This document shows, one piece after another, positions 1 to 6,800 of a stretch of 21,529 bases of DNA. The stretch lies in assembly GCA_034431765.1 (NCBI GenBank), contig DAOUDD010000196.1:1-21529 (forward strand), written 5' to 3'. Each line of letters begins with the position of its first letter. The first letter of the stretch is position 1. Below the pieces are notes generated by a model, which ran no database searches, was not told where the DNA came from, and saw only the letters and a list, made by a program, of their open reading frames with translations. Source of the stretch: DASYAN01 sp034431765 (lineage in GTDB: Bacteria; Chloroflexota; Ktedonobacteria; Ktedonobacterales; Ktedonobacteraceae). The position numbers and the translations under genes are program-made.

Positions 1-19
1 TGTTGGATGCCTCTTTCCA

Positions 20-48
20 AGTTTACATCCTCCAAGAAAGTCCGTCAA
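20..48 (-). promoter_or_regulatory. Sigma-70-type promoter reading leftward out of the window
   Basis: Read on the minus strand, TTGACG (48-43) and TAAACT (25-20) are separated by exactly 17 bases. The -35 matches the consensus at five of six positions and the -10 at four of six. It would drive a gene lying beyond the left edge. GGAGG lies just upstream of a possible TTG start at 20-18, but too little sequence remains to tell whether that is a gene start. Confidence 0.45.
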
Positions 49-146
49 GCCCAGAACCCTTTGCGCATCTCCTCGTTTTCTTGCCGCAAGCGCTGGTTTT
101 CTTCCTTGAGCACTTCGAGGTCTTTGAGCAACCGGTCCACATTCAT
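45..146 (-). CDS. Possible 33-aa leucine-zipper-like small protein
   Basis: On the minus strand an ATG at 146-144 opens a 33-codon frame that ends in TGA at 47-45; an in-frame TAA lies three codons upstream, so this is the only possible ATG start. The peptide is highly charged and heptad-like: leucines, valine and methionine at a/d-like spacing, KEEN and RQEN motifs, ending in GFWA. That is what a short parallel coiled coil looks like, and it is unlikely in random sequence. Against it, no clear ribosome-binding site precedes the ATG, and its stop codon overlaps the -35 of the leftward promoter. It could be a real micro-protein, a leader, or a decayed end of a larger coiled-coil gene. Function unknown. 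Confidence 0.35.
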   Translation of the reverse strand: MNVDRLLKDLEVLKEENQRLRQENEEMRKGFWA

Positions 147-255
147 GTTTCTACTTTACTCAGTTTCTTCTGCAAACTCAAGCCCTCTCGGACTTTTCTC
201 CTAAGGAGCCTGAGTAGTTACGGCCCATCCTAAAGTTCAGAGGCAGCATGAAGAT

Positions 256-370
256 TTTGCCAGAAAACAGGCAAACGCGCTTGTCAGGTCTCACGACCTG
301 ATTGCCGGTGAATGGCAGACGAACAAGTCACGTGGTTGAAGGAAGAATCCCTTAGCCAGGGGAGTGTCAA
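256..370 (+). mobile_element. Remnant of an IS200/IS605-type right end with omega-RNA-like hairpins
   Basis: Four short hairpins follow one another: TTTGCC/GGCAAA (256-261/270-275), TCAGGT/ACCTGA (284-289/296-301), TGCC/GGCA (303-306/314-317) and CCCT/AGGG near 349-361. The stretch ends with GAAGAATCCC...GGGGAGTGTCAA, finishing at 370. A GAATCCC-hairpin-GGGAGTGTCAA end is typical of the right end of tnpB-carrying IS200/IS605 elements, where the same region is the 3' part of the guide (omega) RNA. No tnpA or tnpB frame is present in the 255 bases upstream or on either strand, so this is either a tnpB-less relic or a small non-autonomous derivative. The left boundary is not determined. Family assignment rests on recalled end sequences, not on a search. 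Confidence 0.45.
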
Positions 371-393
371 TTCTCATTCTATGGCTTTTCGCG

Positions 394-1131
394 TCAAGAA
401 ACCTGAGAGGTTGGTCTGACAACGAGTTCGTTCACGTCAACATCTGCCGGCTGCTCAATAGCATAAGCGATGGCGCGCGCAATAGCCGCTGCTGGAATCG
501 CATTCCGGCGATACTCTTTCATAAATTGTCTTGCCTCTTCATCTGAAATGCTCTCGGCAAGTTCGGATTCCGTTACGCCCGGAGATACGAGTGTCACGCG
601 AATATTTTGCCCAACTTCCTGCCGCAATCCTTCGCTGATTGCTCGAACAGCATATTTGGTGGCGCAATACACCGCCAGAGTCGGGGATACCGCGTAGGCT
701 GCGGTGGAAGCTACGTTGACAAATTGACCAAACCCTTGCTCCTTCATGATTGGAAGCCCGGCAGCAATACCATGGAGCACACCACGAATATTGACATCGA
801 TCATACGGTTCCATTCATCAATCTTCAATGCTTCCAGGGGCGATAGCGGCATCACACCGGCGTTGTTCACTACAACATCCAGGCGTCCAAACTCGTGTTG
901 TGCTAAATGGACAATCTCCCGCATCTGATCAAGCTCCGTCACGTCGAGCTGTTGGTATACAACCGAACCCTCTTCCGAACGGATGCTCGATGCCAGAGCC
1001 TCCAACCTCTCCAAACGTCTCGCTCCAATGACGACTTGAGCTCCCTTATTGGCAAGCAGGCGTGCCGTCGCTGCGCCGATTCCGCTGCTTGCACCTGTAA
1101 TGACAACAACTTTCCCGTTAATACCAGACAT
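394..1131 (-). CDS. SDR-family NAD(P)-dependent oxidoreductase
   Basis: A 245-aa classical short-chain dehydrogenase/reductase, the usual length for the family. The Rossmann glycine motif TGASSGIG is at residues 12-19, NNAG at 89-92, the catalytic serine at 142 and YCATK at 155-159 (Tyr155, Lys159). The PGV segment after the active site is at 184-186. The ARR pair at 37-39 after the second beta strand suggests NADP(H) over NAD(H). No signal peptide or membrane segment is visible, so it is cytosolic. The ATG at 1131 is preceded by GGAGAG with a 5-base gap. The substrate cannot be read from sequence; oxidation or reduction of a small alcohol or carbonyl is inferred. It is transcribed divergently from an AraC-type regulator, a common arrangement when the regulator controls the dehydrogenase. 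Confidence 0.93.
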   Translation of the reverse strand: MSGINGKVVVITGASSGIGAATARLLANKGAQVVIGARRLERLEALASSIRSEEGSVVYQQLDVTELDQMREIVHLAQHEFGRLDVVVNNAGVMPLSPLEALKIDEWNRMIDVNIRGVLHGIAAGLPIMKEQGFGQFVNVASTAAYAVSPTLAVYCATKYAVRAISEGLRQEVGQNIRVTLVSPGVTESELAESISDEEARQFMKEYRRNAIPAAAIARAIAYAIEQPADVDVNELVVRPTSQVS

Positions 1132-1166
1132 TGCATCTCTCCTTACCAGGCTAATCGCTTGATACG

Positions 1167-1189
1167 AATATATAATTGGTGCATCCGCT
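1167..1189 (-). promoter_or_regulatory. Putative SDR promoter -10 with overlapping regulator site
   Basis: Read leftward, the 18-base site AGCGGATGCACCAATTAT (1189-1172) runs directly into a TATATT -10 box (1172-1167), about 30 bases upstream of the SDR start. No good -35 is present, which fits a promoter needing an activator or controlled by one. The same site recurs at 1259-1276 in the opposite orientation. Confidence 0.45.
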
Positions 1190-1258
1190 CAATAGCAAGG
1201 ATAGAGAGCGCTCAACTGTTTGGCTCATCTAGCCTCGCGAACGATATCCTGACTCCTT

Positions 1259-1276
1259 AGCGGATATACCAATTAT
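1259..1276 (+). promoter_or_regulatory. Second copy of the 18-bp regulator site, before the AraC gene
   Basis: AGCGGATATACCAATTAT on the plus strand matches the site at 1189-1172 (minus strand) at 16 of 18 positions. The two copies form an inverted pair separated by 69 bases. Each points toward the gene it precedes, which suits binding by the divergent AraC-type protein to both promoters, including autoregulation. A possible -10 (CATAAT) follows near 1286. Confidence 0.45.
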
Positions 1277-1390
1277 GGAGCCATCTCATAATAAAGCGGT
1301 AGCCGGATGCTACACAGCTATTGCCTAATCCTCCAACAAGGTCATATTATTAAGAGAACTGAGATCACGAAACTGAGAGAGGCGATACGA

Positions 1391-2311
1391 ATGGATGAAA
1401 AGCTGATGAAACGGTGGGGAGAATTGGTGCAGGAGATCAAGCGATTCGCGGTACAGGACGGTACGCATGAGACGATGATTCCTGCTTTGCGCTTTCTTCG
1501 CACGTCCCGGATATCCGAGCCGGTCCATTCAGTGTATGAACCCTCTCTATGCGTTATAGCTCAGGGTTCAAAGGTTGTTATGCTGGGGAAGGAGTGCTAC
1601 CAGTATGATCGAACCAACTACCTGACGGCTTCTGTACATTTGCCGATTACAGGACAAGTGGTGGAGGCTTCGCCGGAAGCACCGTATTTATGCCTGCAGT
1701 TACATTTTCACATGAATCAGATTCTTGATGTCATCCATGCCTCCAATCAAGTCGTGATGTCTAAGGACGAACCCGTGCGCGGCATGGTAGTAAGTCAGAT
1801 GAACGAGACGCTCCTCGATGTGGTGCTGCGACTTGTCCGTCTGTTGGATACACCGCATGACATTCCGGTACTTGCCCCATATACAGTTCACGAAATTATT
1901 TATCGCATCCTCCAGAACGACCAGCACAATGTCATCAAGCAGTTCGCTTTGACGGGCAGCTCTGCTCAGCGGATTGCCACGGTGATCAAGCGGCTTAACT
2001 GTGATTTTATGCTCCCCCTGCGCATTGAAGAATTAGCAGCGGAGGCCCAGATGAGCTTCTCCTCCTTGCATTATTACTTTAAAAGAGTAACGGGTATGAG
2101 TCCGATACAGTATCAGAAGCGACTCAGGCTACAGGAGGCGCGCCGCTTGCTCCTATCCACGACGATAGAAGCGGCAGATGCTGCGTTCCAGGTTGGTTAT
2201 GAAAGTCCCTCGCACTTTAGCCGCGAATACACGCGTATGTTTGGTCAGCCTCCAGTCAGGGATATTCAACGTGTTCGCGACGCACTACATGCCGGGGAAA
2301 CAGTCTCTTAG
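1391..2311 (+). CDS. AraC-family transcriptional regulator (YqhC-like)
   Basis: A 306-aa regulator in two parts. Residues about 20-160 match the AraC-type N-terminal cupin region of YqhC-like proteins (SVYEPSLCVIAQGSK, then the PITGQV segment). The C-terminal third is the DNA-binding domain with two helix-turn-helices, at about 211-234 (LRIEELAAEAQMSFSSLHYY) and 259-283 (AAFQVGYESPSHFSREY). The start at 1391 is chosen because GAGAGG lies about 9 bases upstream; an in-frame ATG at 1307 would add 28 unconserved residues without a ribosome-binding site. In enterobacteria YqhC activates an aldehyde reductase gene next to it, so control of the divergent SDR gene is likely here. The ligand is unknown. 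Confidence 0.9.
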   Translation: MDEKLMKRWGELVQEIKRFAVQDGTHETMIPALRFLRTSRISEPVHSVYEPSLCVIAQGSKVVMLGKECYQYDRTNYLTASVHLPITGQVVEASPEAPYLCLQLHFHMNQILDVIHASNQVVMSKDEPVRGMVVSQMNETLLDVVLRLVRLLDTPHDIPVLAPYTVHEIIYRILQNDQHNVIKQFALTGSSAQRIATVIKRLNCDFMLPLRIEELAAEAQMSFSSLHYYFKRVTGMSPIQYQKRLRLQEARRLLLSTTIEAADAAFQVGYESPSHFSREYTRMFGQPPVRDIQRVRDALHAGETVS

Positions 2312-2353
2312 ACACTACTTCTAACAAAGGCAGTAGCTTTGTGACGTATCTCA

Positions 2354-2383
2354 TTGCTACGGGCTAAGAATAGCTTGTATACT
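2354..2383 (+). promoter_or_regulatory. Possible upstream ribF promoter
   Basis: TTGCTA (2354-2359) and TATACT (2378-2383) are spaced by 18 bases. It is the weaker of two candidates in the 215-base gap before ribF. Confidence 0.3.
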
Positions 2384-2433
2384 CTCTTATAAGGAGAGGT
2401 AATCAGGAGTAGCGCTGGGGCGAACGCGGCTTG

Positions 2434-2462
2434 TTGCGAGCATGCTTTAGCTGTGGTACTAT
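2434..2462 (+). promoter_or_regulatory. Putative promoter of the ribF-fha-SEDS operon
   Basis: TTGCGA (2434-2439) and TACTAT (2457-2462) are separated by exactly 17 bases, placing a transcript start near 2469, about 60 bases before ribF. No FMN riboswitch signature is visible in this leader. Confidence 0.45.
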
Positions 2463-2526
2463 ACACCAGAGAAAAAGCGGTAACGAGTACACCAGGAGAC
2501 TTGTGTAAAAAAGCTCTCAGGCCCGG

Positions 2527-3501
2527 TTGGATAGAATGCAATATAGAACAACTTTACCAGCACACACCCCTATAGTCATAACTATCGGGAACTTTGACGG
2601 CATCCATCTTGGACATCAGCGACTCTTACATACTGTCTGTACGCTGGCAAAGTCCTTGCACTGCACGCCGGTTATGGTGACGTTCTCTCCACACACCCTT
2701 GCAGTAGTGCGACCAGAAATTCACCTGCAGCTTCTCACCACACTGGATGAGAAACTCGCCCTGGCGAAGCAGTATGGAGGTGTGGCAGACAGCATTGTGA
2801 TCTCGTTCACTCCAGAAGTTGTCGCGCTGTCGGCAGAGGCGTTTCTGGATGCCTTGCGGCAGGGCTTCGAGCTGCGTGGCATCGTTGTGGGGAGCGATTT
2901 TAGCCTTGGGCGCAACCGCATGGGCAATACCGATTTTTTGCGGCAGTATGGAGAAGAGCACGCGATTGCAATTCAGACGGTCACGTTGGAGGAGCAAGAG
3001 CAGATGCGCATCAGCAGTACGCGTATCCGTACGCTGGTCAGTCAGGGTGAGGTGGCTGAGGCAAATCTCCTGCTGGGACATCCGTTGATCGTACAGGGTC
3101 TAGTGCAACATGGAGCGGAGCGTGGACGACAGCTTGGTTTCCCAACTGCGAACTTGCACCCCGATCCGCAGAAGCTTTTGCCCGCAGATGGCGTCTATGC
3201 CGTTCGTGTGCATGTTCACATCCATAAGGGTGAGAACCGTGACCTTGAGACAGACTCCCCCGTATATAATGGTGTAGTGAACATTGGTATTCGCCCAACG
3301 TTTAATGGAAAAGAGCGCCTGATCGAAGTCCACTTGCTCAACACGAACTTGAATTTGTACGAAAAGGGGCTAACCGTCGAATTTATCCAACGTTTGCGTG
3401 GTGAACAGCGCTTCCCGAGTATTGAGGCTCTGAAAGCGCAGATCACAGCAGATGCACAGGAAGCCTATAAAATTTTGACAGCCAGGAGGGTGAGCCAGTG
3501 A
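2527..3501 (+). CDS. ribF: Bifunctional riboflavin kinase / FAD synthetase
   Basis: Makes FMN from riboflavin and ATP, then FAD from FMN and ATP, in the cytosol. The length of about 324 aa is normal for bacterial RibF. The N-terminal adenylyltransferase half carries TIGNFDGIHLGHQ (19-31), VTFSPH (51-56) and the STRIR motif (164-168). The C-terminal kinase half carries GRQLGFPTANL (200-210), the PADGVYAV segment (219-226) and NIGIRPTF (252-259). The start is uncertain: a TTG at 2527 has AGG 5 bases upstream, while an ATG three codons later (2536) lacks a good ribosome-binding site but is a better codon. Its last codons overlap the next gene by four bases (GTGA), so ribF is likely translationally coupled to the FHA/SEDS genes, an odd partner for a cofactor enzyme. 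Confidence 0.95.
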   Translation: MDRMQYRTTLPAHTPIVITIGNFDGIHLGHQRLLHTVCTLAKSLHCTPVMVTFSPHTLAVVRPEIHLQLLTTLDEKLALAKQYGGVADSIVISFTPEVVALSAEAFLDALRQGFELRGIVVGSDFSLGRNRMGNTDFLRQYGEEHAIAIQTVTLEEQEQMRISSTRIRTLVSQGEVAEANLLLGHPLIVQGLVQHGAERGRQLGFPTANLHPDPQKLLPADGVYAVRVHVHIHKGENRDLETDSPVYNGVVNIGIRPTFNGKERLIEVHLLNTNLNLYEKGLTVEFIQRLRGEQRFPSIEALKAQITADAQEAYKILTARRVSQ

Positions 3502-4484
3502 AAGCTCGCCAGAACCCACTAACAAGATTTGAAGCGTTTATCCAGCGCGTGGTTGAAGGTCCTTTCGCGCGGCTCTTCCCGTCTCGGTTAGAGCCGATAG
3601 AGGTCGTGCGCAAGCTTGAGCGTGCCCTGGAAGATAATACCCTGCTTCAAGGTGAAGGTCGTCGGCTGGCACCAAATATCTATGACATCTATCTGAGCAT
3701 CAAAGATCACCAGCAGATGTCTCCAACCCAGAATGTGCTGATTCATGACTGGCAGAATCAGTTGATTGAGTTTGCCCGCGCGCGCCACTATACATTGCGC
3801 ACCGTTCCTATTATTCGCCTGCACTCCGATACGTCGCTGCGCACAGGGATTGTACGCATCGAGTCCGAACTCTCTGATCGTCAGGGAGGAGATGCCGATG
3901 GGATCATGGCAACACAGGCACTGAGCGCGGAACAGATGTCGCTCATTCGTGCACAGATGGCTGCGTCTCAGTCTCAATCCAGCTCACCTTCTCGGCCACC
4001 TGTCGGTGCACCTCTGCCCTCTTCTCCTGGCAATTATGCCTATCCTCCCTATTCGCAACCAGGGATACAGGGAAGTTCACCAAATATACCAAATATAGAG
4101 AATCTCCCTACGCCATCCATGCCAGGCATTCAGAATAACTATGGGCCTGCAGCGACGATTCCACCAACGGCGGCAGCACCTGCTATTCCTCCTGCACGCC
4201 TGATCATTCGTCTTCCTCAGGCTAATCAACAGGTCTATCGGATCGAAAAAACTATCATTAATATCGGTCGCCAACTGAGCAATGATATTATTGTCGAAGA
4301 TAAACGCGTGTCGCGCTATCACGCTCAGATTAAGTATCAGCCAAATGGAGATTTCGCCATCTTCGATCTCGGCAGCACAAATGGTATCACAATCAATAAT
4401 GTTCCACATATGCGCCAGCATGTTCTGCGCAATGGCGATCACTTCACCATTGGCAGTTATGATTTCTTCTTTGAGAGAAGGTGA
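3498..4484 (+). CDS. FhaA-like protein: DUF3662 domain plus C-terminal FHA domain
   Basis: A 328-aa cytosolic adaptor. Residues about 1-115 match the FhaA N-terminal domain (DUF3662; LEPIEVVRKLERALE and the TLRTVPII segment). Residues about 150-235 are a flexible linker rich in Pro, Ser, Gln and Ala. Residues about 236-328 form an FHA domain with the expected phosphothreonine-binding residues: Gly257-Arg258, Ser261-Asn262, Ser272-Arg273 with His275, and STNG at 293-296. In mycobacteria FhaA binds phosphorylated MviN and restrains peptidoglycan precursor export; a similar role here is inferred from the domains and the neighbouring FhaB-like and SEDS genes. It starts with GTG at 3498, overlapping the ribF stop, with GGAGGG 7-12 bases upstream. 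Confidence 0.9.
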   Translation: MKARQNPLTRFEAFIQRVVEGPFARLFPSRLEPIEVVRKLERALEDNTLLQGEGRRLAPNIYDIYLSIKDHQQMSPTQNVLIHDWQNQLIEFARARHYTLRTVPIIRLHSDTSLRTGIVRIESELSDRQGGDADGIMATQALSAEQMSLIRAQMAASQSQSSSPSRPPVGAPLPSSPGNYAYPPYSQPGIQGSSPNIPNIENLPTPSMPGIQNNYGPAATIPPTAAAPAIPPARLIIRLPQANQQVYRIEKTIINIGRQLSNDIIVEDKRVSRYHAQIKYQPNGDFAIFDLGSTNGITINNVPHMRQHVLRNGDHFTIGSYDFFFERR

Positions 4485-4496
4485 GATTTTCATCCT

Positions 4497-4943
4497 ATGC
4501 AGCTTGATACATTCTTATTAATTTTACGAATACTCTTCGTTGTTCTGCTCTATCTCTTTCTGATGCAGGTTGTAATCGCCATTACTCGCGATCTCCGCAA
4601 AACGTCTGCCGTTGATAGCGAAAAAGAGAGTCGCGGTCCACGTATCCTTGGTCATCTTGTCGTTGTTGATAGCGGTCCCAGCAGTATTCTTCCCGGCACC
4701 CGCTTCGACCTCGAACCACAGACCAGTATCGGACGTGGCCCCACTAACACAATTCAGCTCTCCGATAATTTCATCTCGTCCGAACACACACGGCTCTGGT
4801 TCCGTAGTGGGGCCTGGCATGTTCAGGATGCAGGCAGCGTGAATGGGACCTTTGTCAACAATCAACCTGCACGCGAACCTCTTGTGGCAAACGCTGGCGA
4901 TATTGTGCGTGTTGGTTATATCCAGTTTAAATTAACTCAGTAG
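4497..4943 (+). CDS. FhaB-like membrane-anchored FHA protein
   Basis: A 148-aa protein with one N-terminal membrane helix (about residues 6-30, LLILRILFVVLLYLFLMQVV) and a short basic, charged linker. It then has an FHA domain (about 66-148) with Gly79-Arg80, SSEH at 94-97 and the SVNG loop at 114-117. The layout equals that of actinobacterial FhaB (FipA), which sits at the inner membrane and reads phosphothreonine marks on cell-division or wall-synthesis proteins. It lies 12 bases after the FhaA-like gene and 12 bases before the SEDS gene. The AAGGTGAG ribosome-binding site overlaps the end of the gene before it. The partner kinase is not in the window, so the phosphorylated target is unknown. 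Confidence 0.9.
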   Translation: MQLDTFLLILRILFVVLLYLFLMQVVIAITRDLRKTSAVDSEKESRGPRILGHLVVVDSGPSSILPGTRFDLEPQTSIGRGPTNTIQLSDNFISSEHTRLWFRSGAWHVQDAGSVNGTFVNNQPAREPLVANAGDIVRVGYIQFKLTQ

Positions 4944-4955
4944 AGGGACAGATAC

Positions 4956-6353
4956 ATGGCACAGAAGGTATATCGTGCTCCGGGCACCTTTCGGCAATAC
5001 CGTTGGCAAGAATTAGGCTTGTTTCTCCTGCCATTTGCCCTGCTGCTGCTAGCGATGTCGCAATTGCTGTTGACGCGGCTGGACCCGAATACATCTGTCA
5101 ACCTGCACAACCTGCCGATCTATCAGGGTTTGCTGCCCATCGTTGGTCTGATAGGATGCGTCTTTGCGGTTCATATCGTTCTCAATATCTTCTTCCGTAA
5201 AGCGGACCAGGTGCTCTTCCCGCTCATCAGCCTGCTCAGTGGCCTGGGTGTGCTCATGGCAACACGCCTTGGTCCCGATCTAGGCCGAAGGGCGGCTGAT
5301 CCAAATCTGGGCAATAAGCAGCTTCTCTGGGTGCTGATTGGCCTGTTCATCTTTCTGGGAACGATGTTCGTTTTGCGCAACATTCACATCCTCGCTCGTT
5401 ACAAATACACCGCTGCGCTTTTCGGTGTCGTCCTCTTCGCGACCACGCTGGTCAATTCGCTGCGTGTTAATCTCGATAGTCCGACACACGACCAGCTCAA
5501 AATTGGCACATTCTCCTTCCAGCCCTCCGAACTGCTGAAGATCTGTATCGTTATCTTCTTCGCTGCCTACCTCGATGAGAATCGCGCTATTCTCTCACAG
5601 GGGAGTTTCCGCCTCGGACCGCTGCGCCTACCACCGCTGCGCCAGCTTGGACCTATCGCACTGATGCTTGGCATCAGCTTATTGCTCTTCCTGGGCGTGC
5701 GCGAGCTGGGTCTGGCATTGCTCATCTATGGCATTTTTCTCTCGATGATCTACCTCGGCACCAATAAGCTGAGCTACGTTCTCTTTAGTGTTGCACTTGC
5801 AGTCGTGCTTGGCTTTATCGGATACACTCTGCTCAAATATGTACAGAAACGCTTCGCGGTGGTGGGTATAGACGTTATTAATTGGACAGCTCGCAGCGAG
5901 CAGCTCTATAATCCTGATGGCCTTCAGGTTGTGCAAGGACTAATCGCAATTGCCTCTGGTGGCATCTTTGGACAGGGCTTCGGCCTGGGTAATCCGACCT
6001 TTGTTCCTGTCTCGATATCCGATATGGTGCTCACTGCCTTTGGCGAAGAACTTGGTCTAATCGGTCTCTTCGCAATTCTCGGCATCTACCTGCTGATCAT
6101 CTATCGCGGCTTCCGCATCGCAATTGATGCGACTGATCCTTTCAGTCAACTCCTCGCTGCTGGCTTGACCTCCATCTTCGCCATTCAGACGTTAATTATC
6201 AGCCTGGGCAATCTCAAAATCATGCCTCTAACCGGTATTCCCCTGCCTTTCTTGAGTTACGGCGGTAGCTCGATCCTCGGCAACTTTATCATCGTCGGCA
6301 TTCTCATGCGTATCTCGTACAACACAGCGATGGAACGAGGCGAGAGTGTGTAG
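4956..6353 (+). CDS. FtsW/RodA/SpoVE (SEDS) peptidoglycan glycosyltransferase
   Basis: A 465-aa polytopic inner-membrane protein with about ten or more hydrophobic helices, the first at roughly residues 15-36. SEDS proteins polymerise lipid II into glycan strands together with a class B penicillin-binding protein. The family signature GIPLPFLSYGGSS is at 427-439. The motif SDMVLTAFGEELG (355-367) places Asp356 at the position of the SEDS catalytic aspartate. The QPSELLK motif of the family is also present. FtsW (division) and RodA (elongation) cannot be separated safely by eye; the FhaA-FhaB neighbourhood resembles the actinobacterial rodA locus, but the pstP, pbpA and pknAB genes of that locus are missing. 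GAGGGACAG precedes the ATG. It is the last gene of the presumed ribF operon. Confidence 0.93.
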   Translation: MAQKVYRAPGTFRQYRWQELGLFLLPFALLLLAMSQLLLTRLDPNTSVNLHNLPIYQGLLPIVGLIGCVFAVHIVLNIFFRKADQVLFPLISLLSGLGVLMATRLGPDLGRRAADPNLGNKQLLWVLIGLFIFLGTMFVLRNIHILARYKYTAALFGVVLFATTLVNSLRVNLDSPTHDQLKIGTFSFQPSELLKICIVIFFAAYLDENRAILSQGSFRLGPLRLPPLRQLGPIALMLGISLLLFLGVRELGLALLIYGIFLSMIYLGTNKLSYVLFSVALAVVLGFIGYTLLKYVQKRFAVVGIDVINWTARSEQLYNPDGLQVVQGLIAIASGGIFGQGFGLGNPTFVPVSISDMVLTAFGEELGLIGLFAILGIYLLIIYRGFRIAIDATDPFSQLLAAGLTSIFAIQTLIISLGNLKIMPLTGIPLPFLSYGGSSILGNFIIVGILMRISYNTAMERGESV

Positions 6354-6369
6354 TGATGGGACACAAGAT

Positions 6370-6462
6370 TCCTTTCTCTCCCGTTTTTAAGGATCTTTAC
6401 AGGAATTTAATGTTTTCCCGAAGGAACATCACAAAAAAGCGGGTTTAGTACGAGAGAAAGGA
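6370..6462 (+). ncRNA. Candidate structured RNA element or complex terminator after the SEDS gene
   Basis: An 11-bp perfect outer stem joins TCCTTTCTCTC (6370-6380) with GAGAGAAAGGA (6452-6462). Inside it, CCCGTTTTT pairs with AAAAAGCGGG (about 6380-6388 with 6434-6443, one bulged base). At the tip is a small hairpin with stem TTCC/GGAA around CGAA, extended by ATG/CAT across a two-base bulge. No simple T-tract follows, so it is not a standard intrinsic terminator. It could protect or process the 3' end of the SEDS mRNA, be a small RNA, or regulate what follows. Pairing was found by eye. Confidence 0.35.
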
Positions 6463-6469
6463 GAGTGCT

Positions 6470-6484
6470 ATGACCATTTTCTGA
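6470..6484 (+). other. Four-codon ORF with a strong ribosome-binding site
   Basis: ATG ACC ATT TTC TGA begins 6 bases after AGGAG, and the AGGAG lies inside the right arm of the foldable element just upstream. If the fold forms in RNA it would hide this ribosome-binding site. Such a minimal ORF may be accidental. Confidence 0.2.
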
Positions 6485-6601
6485 CTAAGCCCTTGTGCGT
6501 TGCTAGACACGAAAAGCTCAACCAAAAGAATTATTGCGAACGCGACGGGTATGAGCGTGCTGTCGAGGGCGCGAATCTCCTGTCTCTCTCCTTGTTTCCG
6601 C

Positions 6602-6630
6602 TTGTCTCTTCTTGGCCCACGTGCTATACT
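6602..6630 (+). promoter_or_regulatory. Putative extended -10 promoter upstream of the acidic protein pair
   Basis: TTGTCT (6602-6607), a 17-base spacer and TATACT (6625-6630). TGC directly before the -10 forms an extended -10 element. It is one of two tandem candidates. Confidence 0.45.
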
Positions 6631-6669
6631 TCCCTCGGAATTGTTTTCGCAGCCCCAGTGCAAAATCAC

Positions 6670-6699
6670 TTGACCTTTTTTGGAATACTCCAGTATACT
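6670..6699 (+). promoter_or_regulatory. Putative second promoter of the acidic protein pair
   Basis: TTGACC (6670-6675), an 18-base spacer and TATACT (6694-6699). This predicts a leader of about 95 bases before the gene at 6801. Confidence 0.5.
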
Positions 6700-6800
6700 G
6701 ACGCTGTCTAGAAGAGGCGCGCTAGTGTGTAGTGTAAGCGGCCCCAGACTGTTTCTCGCTCGATGCGGTTTGAGGATACTGAAACGCTTAGAGGTATTGT

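Larger units (their letters stand above)
6354..6800 (+). other. Long non-coding gap with a foldable element and tandem promoters
   Basis: These 447 bases separate the SEDS gene from the next operon. They contain a foldable segment (6370-6462), a four-codon ORF with a good ribosome-binding site, and two promoter candidates (6602-6630 and 6670-6699). Open frames in the gap, including one on the minus strand at 6445-6867, have no recognisable protein character and cross both promoters; they are not called. Confidence 0.6.

Noticed and set aside
3..233. 76-codon open frame on the plus strand at the left edge
   Set aside because: It is antisense to the zipper-like micro-ORF and looks like its complement; no start signal.
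2312..2526. FMN riboswitch before ribF
   Set aside because: None of the conserved RFN-element blocks are present; only promoters and a small TTATAA-centred palindrome are seen.
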